Positions 45,168 to 55,130 of a DNA stretch of 64,000 nucleotides are shown here, piece by piece. The notes beneath the pieces are model-generated. The model was not told the origin of the DNA. It ran no database searches and saw only the letters and a list, made by a program, of their open reading frames with translations. This DNA comes from a bacterium 1XD21-70 (GTDB lineage: Bacteria > Bacillota > Clostridia > Lachnospirales > Lachnospiraceae): contig RAYB01000004.1 of the NCBI GenBank assembly GCA_003669055.1, positions 122,512 through 186,511 on the forward strand. The letters run 5' to 3'. The translations under genes and the position numbers were made by a program. Position 1 is the first letter of the stretch. The number at the start of each line of letters is the position of its first letter.

Positions 45168-46271
45168 CTATTCTACAAACTCATTTTTCAATATTTTCAC
45201 TATTTTCTCACAAGCCTTTCCATCCCCATATGGATTTATCGCTTTACTCATTTGTTGATAACATGTATTATCCATCAAAAGTCTTTTTAGTTCTTCTGCA
45301 ATAACATCTGTCTTTGTCCCTACAAGTTTTAATGTACCTGCTGTCACCCCTTCAGGTCGCTCTGTGGTGTTACGTAGCACCAATACTGGTTTTCCCAATG
45401 CAGGCGCTTCTTCTTGTATCCCTCCACTATCTGTCAATATCAAATATGAACGGCTCATAATATTATGAAAATCTAGAACATCCAATGGATCAACTATACG
45501 AATTCGTTCATGCGAGCCAAATACTTCATATGCTGCTTCCCTTACTCTAGGATTCGGATGTATTGGATAAATGATTTTAATATCTTCTATCTCATTTAAA
45601 ACATTCTTTATGCCATAAAAAATATCATAAAGTGGTTTCCCAAGATTCTCCCGTCTATGTGCCGTAAGTATTATAAGCCTTGAATCAGCAGCCCAATCCA
45701 AAATATCATGGTGATAATTAGGAACAACTGTTGTTTGCAATGCATCTATAACTGTATTGCCTGTCACATATACTTTATCCCGCATCTTCCCTTCCTTAAT
45801 CAAATTATCCTTTGCGGCAATAGTCGGGGCAAAGTGATACTCCGCAAGGATTCCAACACACTGTCTATTAAATTCTTCTGGATATGGAGCCTCCAAATTA
45901 TATGTACGAAGTCCAGCCTCCACGTGTCCTACAGGAATATGCTGATAAAATGCTGACAATGCCGACACGAATGAAGTTGTGGTATCCCCATGTACAAGGA
46001 CTAAATCTGGCTGTTCCATATTTAACACTCCATTCATCCCCTTAAGTACACCTTCTGTTATTTCATAAAGCGTTTGTCCCGTTTGCATAATCTTTAAATC
46101 ATAATCGGGAAAAATAGAGAAAGCATCCAATACTTGCTTTAACATTTCCCTATGTTGTCCTGTTACACAGACTATTGTTTGAAAACATTTTTCTTTTTTT
46201 AATTGTTTCACCAAAGGACACATTTTTATTGCCTCAGGCCTTGTCCCAAAAACTACTAAAATTTTTTTCAT
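45168..46271 (-). CDS. wecB: UDP-N-acetylglucosamine 2-epimerase (non-hydrolysing)
   Basis: Converts UDP-GlcNAc to UDP-ManNAc. 367 aa; N-terminal VVFGTRPEAIKMCPLV, LVHGDTTTSFVSALSAFY near residue 92, VGHVEAGLRT near 113 and LTDSGGIQEEAPALGKPVLVLR near 280 are diagnostic. Together with the WecC homologue at 51244 it gives UDP-ManNAcA. Ends 6 bases inside a GC-poor gap before the TylF-like gene. Confidence 0.96.
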   Translation of the reverse strand: MKKILVVFGTRPEAIKMCPLVKQLKKEKCFQTIVCVTGQHREMLKQVLDAFSIFPDYDLKIMQTGQTLYEITEGVLKGMNGVLNMEQPDLVLVHGDTTTSFVSALSAFYQHIPVGHVEAGLRTYNLEAPYPEEFNRQCVGILAEYHFAPTIAAKDNLIKEGKMRDKVYVTGNTVIDALQTTVVPNYHHDILDWAADSRLIILTAHRRENLGKPLYDIFYGIKNVLNEIEDIKIIYPIHPNPRVREAAYEVFGSHERIRIVDPLDVLDFHNIMSRSYLILTDSGGIQEEAPALGKPVLVLRNTTERPEGVTAGTLKLVGTKTDVIAEELKRLLMDNTCYQQMSKAINPYGDGKACEKIVKILKNEFVE

Positions 46272-47516
46272 CTATTCCACCAATAACTGATCCATAAATT
46301 TGCACAAACGTTCTGTCTGTGTCCGCCGCGAAAAGAAATTGATCTTATAATTTCCCATATATTTTTTATTTTTATCTACAATAAAATCTACAATCTCTTT
46401 TTCATTTACAGAAGCAATACCTTTATTTGTATAATCCAATACCTTAGCAATATCCGAGTGTCCAAAAACTATTGCCAAAACAGGAGGATTTTGCCTCAGC
46501 AATTCATATATTTTTCCCGGAACCGTAGTCATTAAAGCTTTATCTTCAGAATCAAGTGAACTTAGTACAACATTGATATATGCTTTTTCCTGTTCTTTTC
46601 TAACAACGTCCTCTACTGCTGCTGGAAGCACATAAACATAGTCTTCCATTTCTTCTTGGTGTATAATGTTTATTGCTTTCGCATCCAACTCTACTGGTCC
46701 GATTGATCTGATAAAAAACTTAATTTTTTCTGTTGTATAATTATTGATCTTCTTCAGACATTTTACAAGAAGCCGAAAACTTTTCAATCTATGCAAATAA
46801 AATGACCCTGCATAATAAAGATATTTTTCTGTCTGGATTTCCCGCTCTTCTAAACAATGCAATGGTTCTCCATCCCAACCATTATATATAACCCCTATAT
46901 CTTTTGGGGGATACCGTTCCTTTAATATATTCTTATACCCAGAAGTGACCGTAATAATTGCTGCTGCCCTCTGCAAAATATTTCGCTCCATGATCCTGTC
47001 AATTAAAAATGCATGTTTAAATCCAAGAGGTGTTTCAGAATAATCGCTTATTAAATCTCTTACTTCCGCTATAAAAGGAACCCTTAACTTTCTTGACAAA
47101 TATAATGCAACAGAAAGATTCACCATTTGTGGGAATGTGCCAATAATAACATCGATATCTCTTAAACTTTCCAGATCAATCTCCGACTTTACTTTATTAC
47201 ACCACCCCATTACACCTATTTCTATTGTCCTTGAATAATACTTCCAATCATTCAATAGGCCGGACATCATTATCCAGCCTAAGCCAACAGCTTCTGTATT
47301 GTGTCTGACGCTTCCAATACGAATAATATTCTTTTTATTAATTGGAAGTTCACAATCAAGCATGATATTTCTCCTCATGGTGACATCATACTTTGTCGTT
47401 AAAACATATGGTATATATCCATTTTCTTCAAAATATTTACACATGGTTCCATATCTTTTAGAGGCCATCGTATTAACTGGTGGAAAAAAATAAGAGATTA
47501 TCAACACCTTTTTCAT
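46272..47516 (-). CDS. GT4-like glycosyltransferase
   Basis: A 414-aa GT-B glycosyltransferase. Start ATG 47516 has AAGGAG nine bases upstream. The N-terminus ISYFFPPVNTMASKRYGTM is typical of WcaI/WbuB-type transferases; VPFIAEVRDLISDYS near 135 is a conserved block. The C-terminal half is more divergent (GKIYELLRQNPPVLAI near 350). It adds one sugar to the repeat unit; it abuts wecB directly. Confidence 0.83.
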   Translation of the reverse strand: MKKVLIISYFFPPVNTMASKRYGTMCKYFEENGYIPYVLTTKYDVTMRRNIMLDCELPINKKNIIRIGSVRHNTEAVGLGWIMMSGLLNDWKYYSRTIEIGVMGWCNKVKSEIDLESLRDIDVIIGTFPQMVNLSVALYLSRKLRVPFIAEVRDLISDYSETPLGFKHAFLIDRIMERNILQRAAAIITVTSGYKNILKERYPPKDIGVIYNGWDGEPLHCLEEREIQTEKYLYYAGSFYLHRLKSFRLLVKCLKKINNYTTEKIKFFIRSIGPVELDAKAINIIHQEEMEDYVYVLPAAVEDVVRKEQEKAYINVVLSSLDSEDKALMTTVPGKIYELLRQNPPVLAIVFGHSDIAKVLDYTNKGIASVNEKEIVDFIVDKNKKYMGNYKINFFSRRTQTERLCKFMDQLLVE

Positions 47517-47520
47517 ATAA

Positions 47521-47997
47521 CTATACTCCTTGAACAATATCCTCCAGAGAAATAATCGGGCAATCCATAACCTTTTCCAACTGCTCTTCTATTTCATCAA
47601 AAAAGAATATAGCTGTAACTATAACAGCATCAACATCTTCCAAATCGTCGTCAGGCTTTTTCATATCCACATCAGAATAAATATTCTCTGCATTCTTGTC
47701 TATCCCATAGCATACCTCAATATCAGAATCCTGAAGTTCATCCACAAGACGTTCTCCAAGATAACTCATCCCATAAATAGCAATTGATTTATACTCATTT
47801 TCTTCAAAAAAACTTACAAGGCTTTTACCTTCCTGTTTATTGATGATCCATTGGTTCATAACCTGCATAATTGCCAAATGCTTATCAGCATATCTTTTCT
47901 TTTCCCTCACCTGCTTACTTAACAAAGATCCTGCTGCAGAAATTCCCGCTATACTTCCACCAACAAATGATAACACTGATAAAATACCTTTTTTCAT
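47521..47997 (-). CDS. Small membrane-anchored protein with Rossmann-type module
   Basis: A 158-aa protein. ATG 47997 has GGAGG upstream. One hydrophobic N-terminal helix (MKKGILSVLSFVGGSIAG, residues about 4-25) precedes a helical stretch and a Rossmann-like module (IAIYGMSYLGERLVDEL near residue 75). It looks like a membrane-tethered version of the recurring module. No catalytic motif recognised. Confidence 0.65.
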   Translation of the reverse strand: MKKGILSVLSFVGGSIAGISAAGSLLSKQVREKKRYADKHLAIMQVMNQWIINKQEGKSLVSFFEENEYKSIAIYGMSYLGERLVDELQDSDIEVCYGIDKNAENIYSDVDMKKPDDDLEDVDAVIVTAIFFFDEIEEQLEKVMDCPIISLEDIVQGV

Positions 47998-48028
47998 GAT
48001 TATTTTTCCTCCATTTTTATTTCTGATT

Positions 48029-49483
48029 TTATAAATAATTTTTCCATCCAAGTGGAACCTTATATTTATATACCTTTTGTATATCTTTTACACCTTTAAT
48101 CTCTCTTTGAGCATTGTCAACTATCTCAATTTCATCTGCGCTAAAATCCATAAGCCGTTTTTGATTTTTTGTCTTTAACTCCAAAAACTTTATTTTTTTA
48201 TAATCTAGACCCATATATAAAGTTGCAACAATATCTGTCGCCATTGGATTTGTTCCTGCAATAATCATACCGCTTTTTACTGGGGTTGGTGCTAATGGTC
48301 CTTCCCCCTCCCCACCAACAATTCCGTCTATCACGGATAAATACCGCCTTGTTTTCCCTTTCGTCATGCTACCCTTACTGCTATATAGCAACAAGTTATT
48401 CAAATCTATAGCCATTCTCCATGCTGTGTCATTTCCCCACCAATCACCTCCTACATTCTGCCCATTCTTGTCTTTTATCTTAAATAGTTCCTTTCCCTTC
48501 AAGTAAACAGCATACAAATATTTTCCATATCTCCAACTTTTTCCCATTGTCATGTCTTTCAAAGTTCTATCCAAAACAGCCTGCCTACTCTCAATTGAAA
48601 ATTCATCCCCACCCTGAGACTGTGTACCAATTTGATAATGAACAAGATAATTTTTATTTCCATTTATACCTACCATATTTTTAATATTAAGAGTAACGCC
48701 TACTTTCCTGTGTACTTTTAATTTAGGTATGGATATAATTAAATCTGAATTCAATATTGTATTGGATATAAAGTACTTATGATGTCCATCAGAATGTGCA
48801 GAGATTGTTTCTTTACGATTATAGTCGGCTCCATAAAATTTTTTTGGATTCAACCCACTTAACTCACTGTCATTCTTCAAATCCATTTCTGTATATCCCA
48901 AAGGGTCTCCTTTGAGAGGAATTCTTTTCCATACCACTCCATACTTATATATTGTTCTCTCCCTGCGAAGATCCATTAGTTCAATATCTATGCCAGAACC
49001 CTTAAGCTGCTTACTATAATACCCTATTACAGCCTTCATCCCGTTTTTTCTGATTAGTTTTTCAAAATCACAGTTCATCTGTGGTGCATCTGCTATGACA
49101 ATTCTCCCTCGTCCATGCAATGCTAAAATAACATAGTCAATAACCACACGGATTACTGAGCCATGTGTAATTACAGACTGACTTGTCCTGTCATTAATAT
49201 TCCAATCAAATACGAAATTAGGTTTAATCACCACACATTCCCCTGGCTTTATAATTTCTGATAATGGATTCCAATTTTCCAACATCACATTATCTGCATC
49301 CAACCCCATAAAAATGAAGGCATTCCTGACAGCCTCATAAACTTGGTTATTCTCATTCGTTTCCATTTGAATATTCAAGTTTCTCAATTCAGGATAAATA
49401 ACAGGAGGATAAAAAGGAGGTTTTTGAGGATATCCTTTTTCCTTGTTTTCCATCTTTGATACAGATACCTTCTTATCTCTCAA
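48029..49483 (-). CDS. DUF362 domain-containing protein
   Basis: A 484-aa DUF362-family protein of unknown biochemical role. The VVIKPNFVFDWN and HGSVIRVVIDYVILAL blocks, IVIADAPQ near residue 130 and PKLKVHRKVGVTLNIKNMVG near 255 identify the family. I see no clustered ferredoxin cysteines. Start: TTG 49483 has GGAGG eight bases before it, whereas GTG 49492 overlaps that site. Unusual for a glycan cluster; may handle an activated intermediate or a redox step (speculative). Confidence 0.78.
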   Translation of the reverse strand: MRDKKVSVSKMENKEKGYPQKPPFYPPVIYPELRNLNIQMETNENNQVYEAVRNAFIFMGLDADNVMLENWNPLSEIIKPGECVVIKPNFVFDWNINDRTSQSVITHGSVIRVVIDYVILALHGRGRIVIADAPQMNCDFEKLIRKNGMKAVIGYYSKQLKGSGIDIELMDLRRERTIYKYGVVWKRIPLKGDPLGYTEMDLKNDSELSGLNPKKFYGADYNRKETISAHSDGHHKYFISNTILNSDLIISIPKLKVHRKVGVTLNIKNMVGINGNKNYLVHYQIGTQSQGGDEFSIESRQAVLDRTLKDMTMGKSWRYGKYLYAVYLKGKELFKIKDKNGQNVGGDWWGNDTAWRMAIDLNNLLLYSSKGSMTKGKTRRYLSVIDGIVGGEGEGPLAPTPVKSGMIIAGTNPMATDIVATLYMGLDYKKIKFLELKTKNQKRLMDFSADEIEIVDNAQREIKGVKDIQKVYKYKVPLGWKNYL

Positions 49484-49520
49484 TAAAACCACCTCCTATA
49501 AACTTTATTAATGCGGAATC

Positions 49521-50483
49521 TTAAACTATCCTTATTCTCTTTATCTTTGGCACATTATCATTGTCGGATAATTTCAAATTCTCCAACTTTTGATAGAGTT
49601 GGTTCACTGTTATGATTTCAACATTTGGATTAGTACACAAATATTTCATAACAACATGAAACTTTCTTATAGCCTTTTTATCCGGTTTAAATAATGATAC
49701 TCCTGGCTTTATTCCATCATAAAAAAACTTATAGAACGAAAAACTATGCATAAAAACATTCATATATATATGCCTTCCTGATATATTGCTTTCACACACA
49801 TTTTTAATATCATCTATAGCACTATAATTAATATCAACCTTTTCGATTCTGTCAGTATCTGATTTATAAGGAATTAAATAATTTGTATTAGTCCTATATA
49901 CACTCACAGGAAATTCTATTATTCCTCCTAATTTATGTATGCTATTTTTATATATACTGGAAATCTTACAGTTTGGATTTTTATAAAACAGGCTAGAATC
50001 TATTTTCATTTTAGTTGCACTTAAAGCCTGTAGTGTGTTTTTATTAATCCCATATGCCCCTCCCCTATGCGCGATAGGGGCAGTTCCAGTTAATTTATAT
50101 ATATCTTCTATTCCCTTTTCTATAATATAAATTTGTTCTTCAAGAGAATACTGACTCATATAAATACGTTTTCTTTCCTCTGGATCCATCAGCCAAACAG
50201 GGTGCGTATGAAGCTGTACATCTTGCTCATTTTTCAACAAAGTATTACAAACTTTTGCCATCAGCTTTTCACCCATAAGATATTTTTCATATATATTCAA
50301 ATACCATGTGGCATGAATTCCATAGTTCTTAAAAGCAGACAAGATATATTTCATTCCATAATTTTTTTCATTATTTGAATTAAGTAAAGTATCTGTTTTA
50401 CAAGTATTCGCCACATATAAAGTTTGTGGATTCTCTGTATCAATTGTAATTGTTACATATAATTTATTCATATTTTTATCCAT
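49521..50483 (-). CDS. Polysaccharide deacetylase-like protein (NodB fold)
   Basis: A 320-aa protein resembling WalW-type NodB-fold proteins. Opening VTITIDTENPQTL holds the metal Asp, QLHTHPVWL near residue 92 provides a His pair and HRGGAYG near 140 a conserved Arg region. No signal peptide. The second deacetylase-like protein of the cluster. Its ATG overlaps the methyltransferase stop by one base. Confidence 0.78.
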   Translation of the reverse strand: MDKNMNKLYVTITIDTENPQTLYVANTCKTDTLLNSNNEKNYGMKYILSAFKNYGIHATWYLNIYEKYLMGEKLMAKVCNTLLKNEQDVQLHTHPVWLMDPEERKRIYMSQYSLEEQIYIIEKGIEDIYKLTGTAPIAHRGGAYGINKNTLQALSATKMKIDSSLFYKNPNCKISSIYKNSIHKLGGIIEFPVSVYRTNTNYLIPYKSDTDRIEKVDINYSAIDDIKNVCESNISGRHIYMNVFMHSFSFYKFFYDGIKPGVSLFKPDKKAIRKFHVVMKYLCTNPNVEIITVNQLYQKLENLKLSDNDNVPKIKRIRIV

Positions 50484-51223
50484 TATCTAATTTTCAAACA
50501 TGAATCACTTGCAAATGCTACAATATCCTGCGCCCACATTCTTTCACATGAGATACCTATACCGCCATCATGATATAATCTCCACAAAACATATCTGGCA
50601 ATTCGCTTTTTTATATTAGTATTATAAGATGTATCTTCATATGAAATTTGAATGTTTTTAAAATGTGGTTTTAATATCTCAATTAATGATTCTTCTGTAA
50701 ACCCACATTCGTGTGTAAAATCCATATATCTTTCATGACTAGCCCAGATCCAATCCATATTTGGCACATCAATTAATACCCCTCCCCGATCAGAACAATG
50801 CTTTTTCATTTCCCGCACTGCCTCCATCACATCTTCTTTATCCATATGTTCAAGCACCGCCCTGGAATAGATAATGTCATATTTCTCAGAACTACTCTTC
50901 AAAAACTCTATACCATCCCCAACTATATATCGTATATTTCTATTTCTTTTTTTTGCTATTTGAACATTGGATTTACACATATCAATACCAGTAAGATAAC
51001 GAAATCCATCTTTATATAGTGCTTGCAACATTCCACCGGTAGAGCAACCAATTTCCAATATTTTCAAATTTTTATAACTGGAAAAATATTTCTTATAATA
51101 TCTTTTATATATTTCACCCATATGCTTTTCATATTTATGTAATTCAGTTTCACTTTTTCCTTGCCAAAGATCAGCCCTTACCTTATCGTAATTTTCAAAT
51201 AGAATTTTTCCATGTGAATTCAT
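50483..51223 (-). CDS. Class I SAM-dependent methyltransferase
   Basis: A 246-aa methyltransferase. The SAM-binding motif ILEIGCSTGGMLQALY is near residue 60, IRYIVGDGIEFLKS near 100 and IIYSRAVLEHMDKEDV near 120. ATG 51223 has GGAG six bases upstream. Probably methylates a sugar or lipid-linked intermediate of the glycan. Confidence 0.88.
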   Translation of the reverse strand: MNSHGKILFENYDKVRADLWQGKSETELHKYEKHMGEIYKRYYKKYFSSYKNLKILEIGCSTGGMLQALYKDGFRYLTGIDMCKSNVQIAKKRNRNIRYIVGDGIEFLKSSSEKYDIIYSRAVLEHMDKEDVMEAVREMKKHCSDRGGVLIDVPNMDWIWASHERYMDFTHECGFTEESLIEILKPHFKNIQISYEDTSYNTNIKKRIARYVLWRLYHDGGIGISCERMWAQDIVAFASDSCLKIR

Positions 51224-51243
51224 ATTCCACTCCCCAAAAACAA

Positions 51244-52464
51244 TCAAAGCCTATATTTTCCATCCAACAAACAAACATTTCTTGTATCCATAACAATCTT
51301 ATCCTTTATTTTCACCATATTTTCAATTATCTCATTATGCCCAACCATAATGACTACCAAATCTATATCATTTAAGAAAGAATCCAAATCATAGTACTGG
51401 TTTTCTACTACATTTCTGAACACATAAGGATCATATGCTTTTATTCCAGATGCTAGATGTTTTTTCATACACTCTACAAGCTGCAACGTCGGACTCTCTC
51501 TTATATCATCCACATTTTCTTTGTAAGTAATTCCGTACAACCCTACTTGTGATACATCTCTTATCCCTTCTGCTTCCATAATTTCTGAAATGCGTTCTAA
51601 CACAAATTCTGGCATAGAATCATTGATCTTTCTAGCCGCAAGTACAATATTCGCAAGACCTGGATAGTCACCAACTAAGAACCAGGGATCTACAGAAATA
51701 CAATGTCCTCCCACTCCAGGACCTGGCGAAAGTATATTCACTCTCGGATGTTGGTTGGCAATACGTATAATTTCATATACATCCATGTTATCTGCCCTAC
51801 ATATCTTTGCAAGTTCATTCGCAAAAGCTATATTAATATCACGATAGGTATTTTCTACAACTTTTGTCATTTCAGCAGTCTTAATATCAGTTAAAAATAT
51901 TTCTCCTTTACAAAATATTTTATATAAATCTCTAACTTTTCTACCTATTTCAATATTGTCAGATCCTATCGTCCTGTTATTATTTCTAAGTTCTGTTATC
52001 ATATTTCCTGGAATAATTCGTTCAGGTGCATGAACTAAATGGATATCTTCTCCACATTTATATCCTTCACTTTCAACTAAATAGCGAATTGACTTGCTTA
52101 TGGTACCTGGTGAAACCGTAGATTCTAAAACTATAACTCCTCCTTTTTCACATTTAGGCAATATACTCTTCACAGCCTCCATAATATATGTTGTATCTAC
52201 CTTTTTACTACACTTTATATACGGTGTTGGCACTGCCACAATATAGATTTCTGCTCGTTTATACTCTTCCCCAAACTCTATTCCATTATTTACTGCCCCA
52301 TCAAATAACTCCTGCAATCCCTCTTCACTAAAACTAAGGTTCCCCTCCTGCAAATTATTAATTAATTCCTTATTTTTATCTGTCCCGTAAACTTTGACTC
52401 CACTATTTGCCATCATTAATGCCGTAGGAAGGCCTATATATCCTAAACCAATCACATTAACCAT
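51244..52464 (-). CDS. wecC: UDP-N-acetyl-D-mannosamine dehydrogenase
   Basis: A 406-aa UDP-sugar dehydrogenase: NAD site VIGLGYIGLPTALMMA at the N-terminus, ESTVSPGTI near residue 115, NTYRDINIAFANEL near 210, catalytic Cys in GVGGHCISVDPWF near 250 and YKENVDDIRESP near 330. With WecB it supplies UDP-ManNAcA for the glycan. WecC assignment rests on linkage to wecB and overall motif match; related dehydrogenases (UDP-Glc, UDP-GalNAc) are alternatives. Confidence 0.9.
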   Translation of the reverse strand: MVNVIGLGYIGLPTALMMANSGVKVYGTDKNKELINNLQEGNLSFSEEGLQELFDGAVNNGIEFGEEYKRAEIYIVAVPTPYIKCSKKVDTTYIMEAVKSILPKCEKGGVIVLESTVSPGTISKSIRYLVESEGYKCGEDIHLVHAPERIIPGNMITELRNNNRTIGSDNIEIGRKVRDLYKIFCKGEIFLTDIKTAEMTKVVENTYRDINIAFANELAKICRADNMDVYEIIRIANQHPRVNILSPGPGVGGHCISVDPWFLVGDYPGLANIVLAARKINDSMPEFVLERISEIMEAEGIRDVSQVGLYGITYKENVDDIRESPTLQLVECMKKHLASGIKAYDPYVFRNVVENQYYDLDSFLNDIDLVVIMVGHNEIIENMVKIKDKIVMDTRNVCLLDGKYRL

Positions 52465-52469
52465 TTATC

Positions 52470-54044
52470 TTAGCCTCCATATAATTCATTTATCTTTTCA
52501 ATAATTTTATTTACATGAATATCCCATGTATATTTTTCTACTGCATCTTTTCTTGCGTTTAACCCGAGATTCTTCCTAAGTTCTTTATCTTCTATCAGCA
52601 AGGCAAGTTTATCGGAAATATCTTTCGCATTTCCTGGTTCAAACAGAAGAGCATTTTTGTTGTTTTTTAATATTTCTCCTATTTGATTCAAATCGGAAGC
52701 AGCAATTGCTTTTCCCATGGCCATATACTCGTATAATTTCGTCGGTGAACCAAAGAAATCACTTTTATCTCTATTAGGTACATGAGGAGCAACAAGGATG
52801 TCACAAGCAGCCAAATATGCAGGCATTTTTTCAAAAGGCACACTTCCAACACAATACGCGCACTTATCTAACCGATAACGTTTAAGTATTCTTTTTACCT
52901 CTGAAAGTGTTTTTCCTTCCCCAACCATCATAAGGGATACCTTATTTTTATAACCATCATTTTGAGATACCAATATGGCATATGCCTCTGCAAGTCTTTC
53001 AGCACCATGAAACAACCCAAAAGATCCACTAAAACCTACCACAATTTTATTTTCCAGTCCGTATTTTCTTCGTATTTCTTTTCCACTAATCTCCGGATTG
53101 TACTTTTCTGTATCTACTCCATTATATGCAACTAATATCTTTTCACTTTTTATTCCTCTACTGATCAAAGTTTCTTTTAATGCCTCGCTAACACATACTA
53201 TTAAATCCGCTTTTTTTAGATTCAAATTTTCTATCCGTTCAGCTAACTTTTTATATTTAAGCCCATTCCCCCAATTTTGAGCTGTCCAAATTGATGAACT
53301 GTTAAATTCAAGAATCAGAGGAACTTTATATTTATAGGAAATCTGTAAACCTATAAAATCATCTAAGGCACAGCGTTGATAAACAAATGCTGGTACATTC
53401 TTTTTTTGTAGTTCAGATATCTCATGAATTGCACTAAAATTAAAATATAAATTTCTCAATTCAAAATAGTCATGATATCCTCTCATTGATATATGGTAAA
53501 TATTTTCTATCAGTACCTCATTAGAGATATAATCAGTTGTATAAACCACAGGTTGTCTATATCTCTTTGCTAATGCATTTAATACCCCTGTTGAATGTGC
53601 AACCATGCCTCCTGACTGGACACCATAAGACATTGTTGTTTTTATGTACACAGGTATCTTATTTTTCCTGTATTTTTTCTTAATATTACATCGATCCAGC
53701 CTATTTAACCTATCATCTACAAAGCTTACTAATTCGTCCTTATATTTGATCTCTCTACTCTTTTTTAAAAGCAACCACAGTAAATAGCATCCTGTTATAA
53801 TCTTTTCTTTCTCTGGATCCTTTAATATGACCATCATTGCGTTAGATTTAAAAAATATATTTTGCATTTTAGCAGTAATATCTATTATAGAATTAATATC
53901 AGCAGTCAAAAAATATATTTTTTCGCATCGTTTAATATTGGTTTTATCCTCCAAAAAATCATCATATGATAATGTTCTCCCTTCTTCTATTACTGGGCTA
54001 AACAATGTAATATTATCAATGATGTATACTTTATTTCGCTTCAT
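52470..54044 (-). CDS. GT4-family glycosyltransferase
   Basis: A 524-aa protein. A divergent first 130 residues precede a GT4 domain: SGGMVAHSTGVLNALAKRY (acceptor loop), KKADLIVCVSEALKETLI, VVGFSGSFGLFHGAERLAEAYA and a C-terminal FGSPTKLYEYMAMGKAIAASDL with the family's EX7E region. ATG 54044 has GGAGG six bases before it. A further repeat-unit transferase. Confidence 0.87.
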   Translation of the reverse strand: MKRNKVYIIDNITLFSPVIEEGRTLSYDDFLEDKTNIKRCEKIYFLTADINSIIDITAKMQNIFFKSNAMMVILKDPEKEKIITGCYLLWLLLKKSREIKYKDELVSFVDDRLNRLDRCNIKKKYRKNKIPVYIKTTMSYGVQSGGMVAHSTGVLNALAKRYRQPVVYTTDYISNEVLIENIYHISMRGYHDYFELRNLYFNFSAIHEISELQKKNVPAFVYQRCALDDFIGLQISYKYKVPLILEFNSSSIWTAQNWGNGLKYKKLAERIENLNLKKADLIVCVSEALKETLISRGIKSEKILVAYNGVDTEKYNPEISGKEIRRKYGLENKIVVGFSGSFGLFHGAERLAEAYAILVSQNDGYKNKVSLMMVGEGKTLSEVKRILKRYRLDKCAYCVGSVPFEKMPAYLAACDILVAPHVPNRDKSDFFGSPTKLYEYMAMGKAIAASDLNQIGEILKNNKNALLFEPGNAKDISDKLALLIEDKELRKNLGLNARKDAVEKYTWDIHVNKIIEKINELYGG

Positions 54045-54116
54045 GCAAGCCTCCATGTAATGGCCTACCAACATAGTTTCCCATGCTGATATTTCTATAC
54101 TGCACTTTTAGGCTGC

Positions 54117-55079
54117 TCAATATCCTTTGGGACCTGGCAGAGTATCGCAATATTTGCAAAGTTTAATTTCATTTCTTCCTTTTCTGAGTTTTTTCCTTAT
54201 AACTTCATATCTTTGTGTATACCAAGCCTCACGTAAAGACATTTTATTCAAATCCGCCAAGGTATATTTACCATAAGGGTCATTACAACACAAACTCGTC
54301 TTTCCATCCGGTCTAACTACCATCTGTTTATAGGGTAAAATGCATGACATATTTAATATTTCCTTTTTCTTATTATTTGGCGATTGCCCTCCCCTAGTGT
54401 TAAGAACTTCATGAATTTTTCTAACATGAATTTCAACCTTTCTATTTAACTTTCTATCCTTTTGACAATATTCATGAATTTTTGCTACATTCTCAATCAA
54501 TTTTAATTCATCATCATAATTATCAATTACAATCCTGTCTAAAAAAGGAATGATAGCCTTAAATTTCTCCATGGTCAATAATGTACCATTCGTGTACATG
54601 TATAAATGGGCATGAGGTACGTGTTCACGCGCATATTTCGTGAATTCGATAATTCTTGAATCAAGGAAGGGCTCATTATTAGAATGTAATGCCAATCTCC
54701 CTGAGTACTTTATCTCTCCTAATTCATCTACGATTCTCTTAAAAAGTGCCTCATCCATTTTCTTTAATTTTCTTGGATCTGTATTCCGATTGACCGGGCA
54801 GAAAGGACATATGCCATTACATCTATTGATAACCTCTATTTCAATGGAAGAAAACATAGGAATCTTACCAGTATCATGATTTTTTTTCAGCCATTCCTCA
54901 GTTTCTCTTTTTATATGTTTAAATTGCTGTTCCCTTTCTAACCATTTTTCAATTTTTTCATATTGACCAATTGTTAGGACGTTCTTTAACAGCAATGCAA
55001 CCTTCCATAAAACATATAAGTATATACCATCCTCCAATACATCAAGTTTTGTCTTTTTATTATACCGATTTACAATCAT
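54117..55079 (-). CDS. Radical SAM/SPASM-domain protein
   Basis: A 320-aa radical SAM enzyme. CNGICPFCP (CxxxCxxC, SAM [4Fe-4S]) lies near residue 89, followed by the partial TIM-barrel with NNEPF and LYMYTNGTLL. The C-terminus has SPASM-type cysteines (MSCILPYKQMVVRPDGKTSLCC, then CKYCDTLPG). SPASM enzymes modify peptides, but related ones act on sugars. Inside a glycan cluster it might catalyse dehydrogenation, epimerisation or a carbon rearrangement; substrate unknown. Confidence 0.88.
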   Translation of the reverse strand: MIVNRYNKKTKLDVLEDGIYLYVLWKVALLLKNVLTIGQYEKIEKWLEREQQFKHIKRETEEWLKKNHDTGKIPMFSSIEIEVINRCNGICPFCPVNRNTDPRKLKKMDEALFKRIVDELGEIKYSGRLALHSNNEPFLDSRIIEFTKYAREHVPHAHLYMYTNGTLLTMEKFKAIIPFLDRIVIDNYDDELKLIENVAKIHEYCQKDRKLNRKVEIHVRKIHEVLNTRGGQSPNNKKKEILNMSCILPYKQMVVRPDGKTSLCCNDPYGKYTLADLNKMSLREAWYTQRYEVIRKKLRKGRNEIKLCKYCDTLPGPKGY

Positions 55080-55130
55080 AATATCTGTCCTTTCTATTAT
55101 CTCACAAAACTTATAGTAAACCCTTTATAA

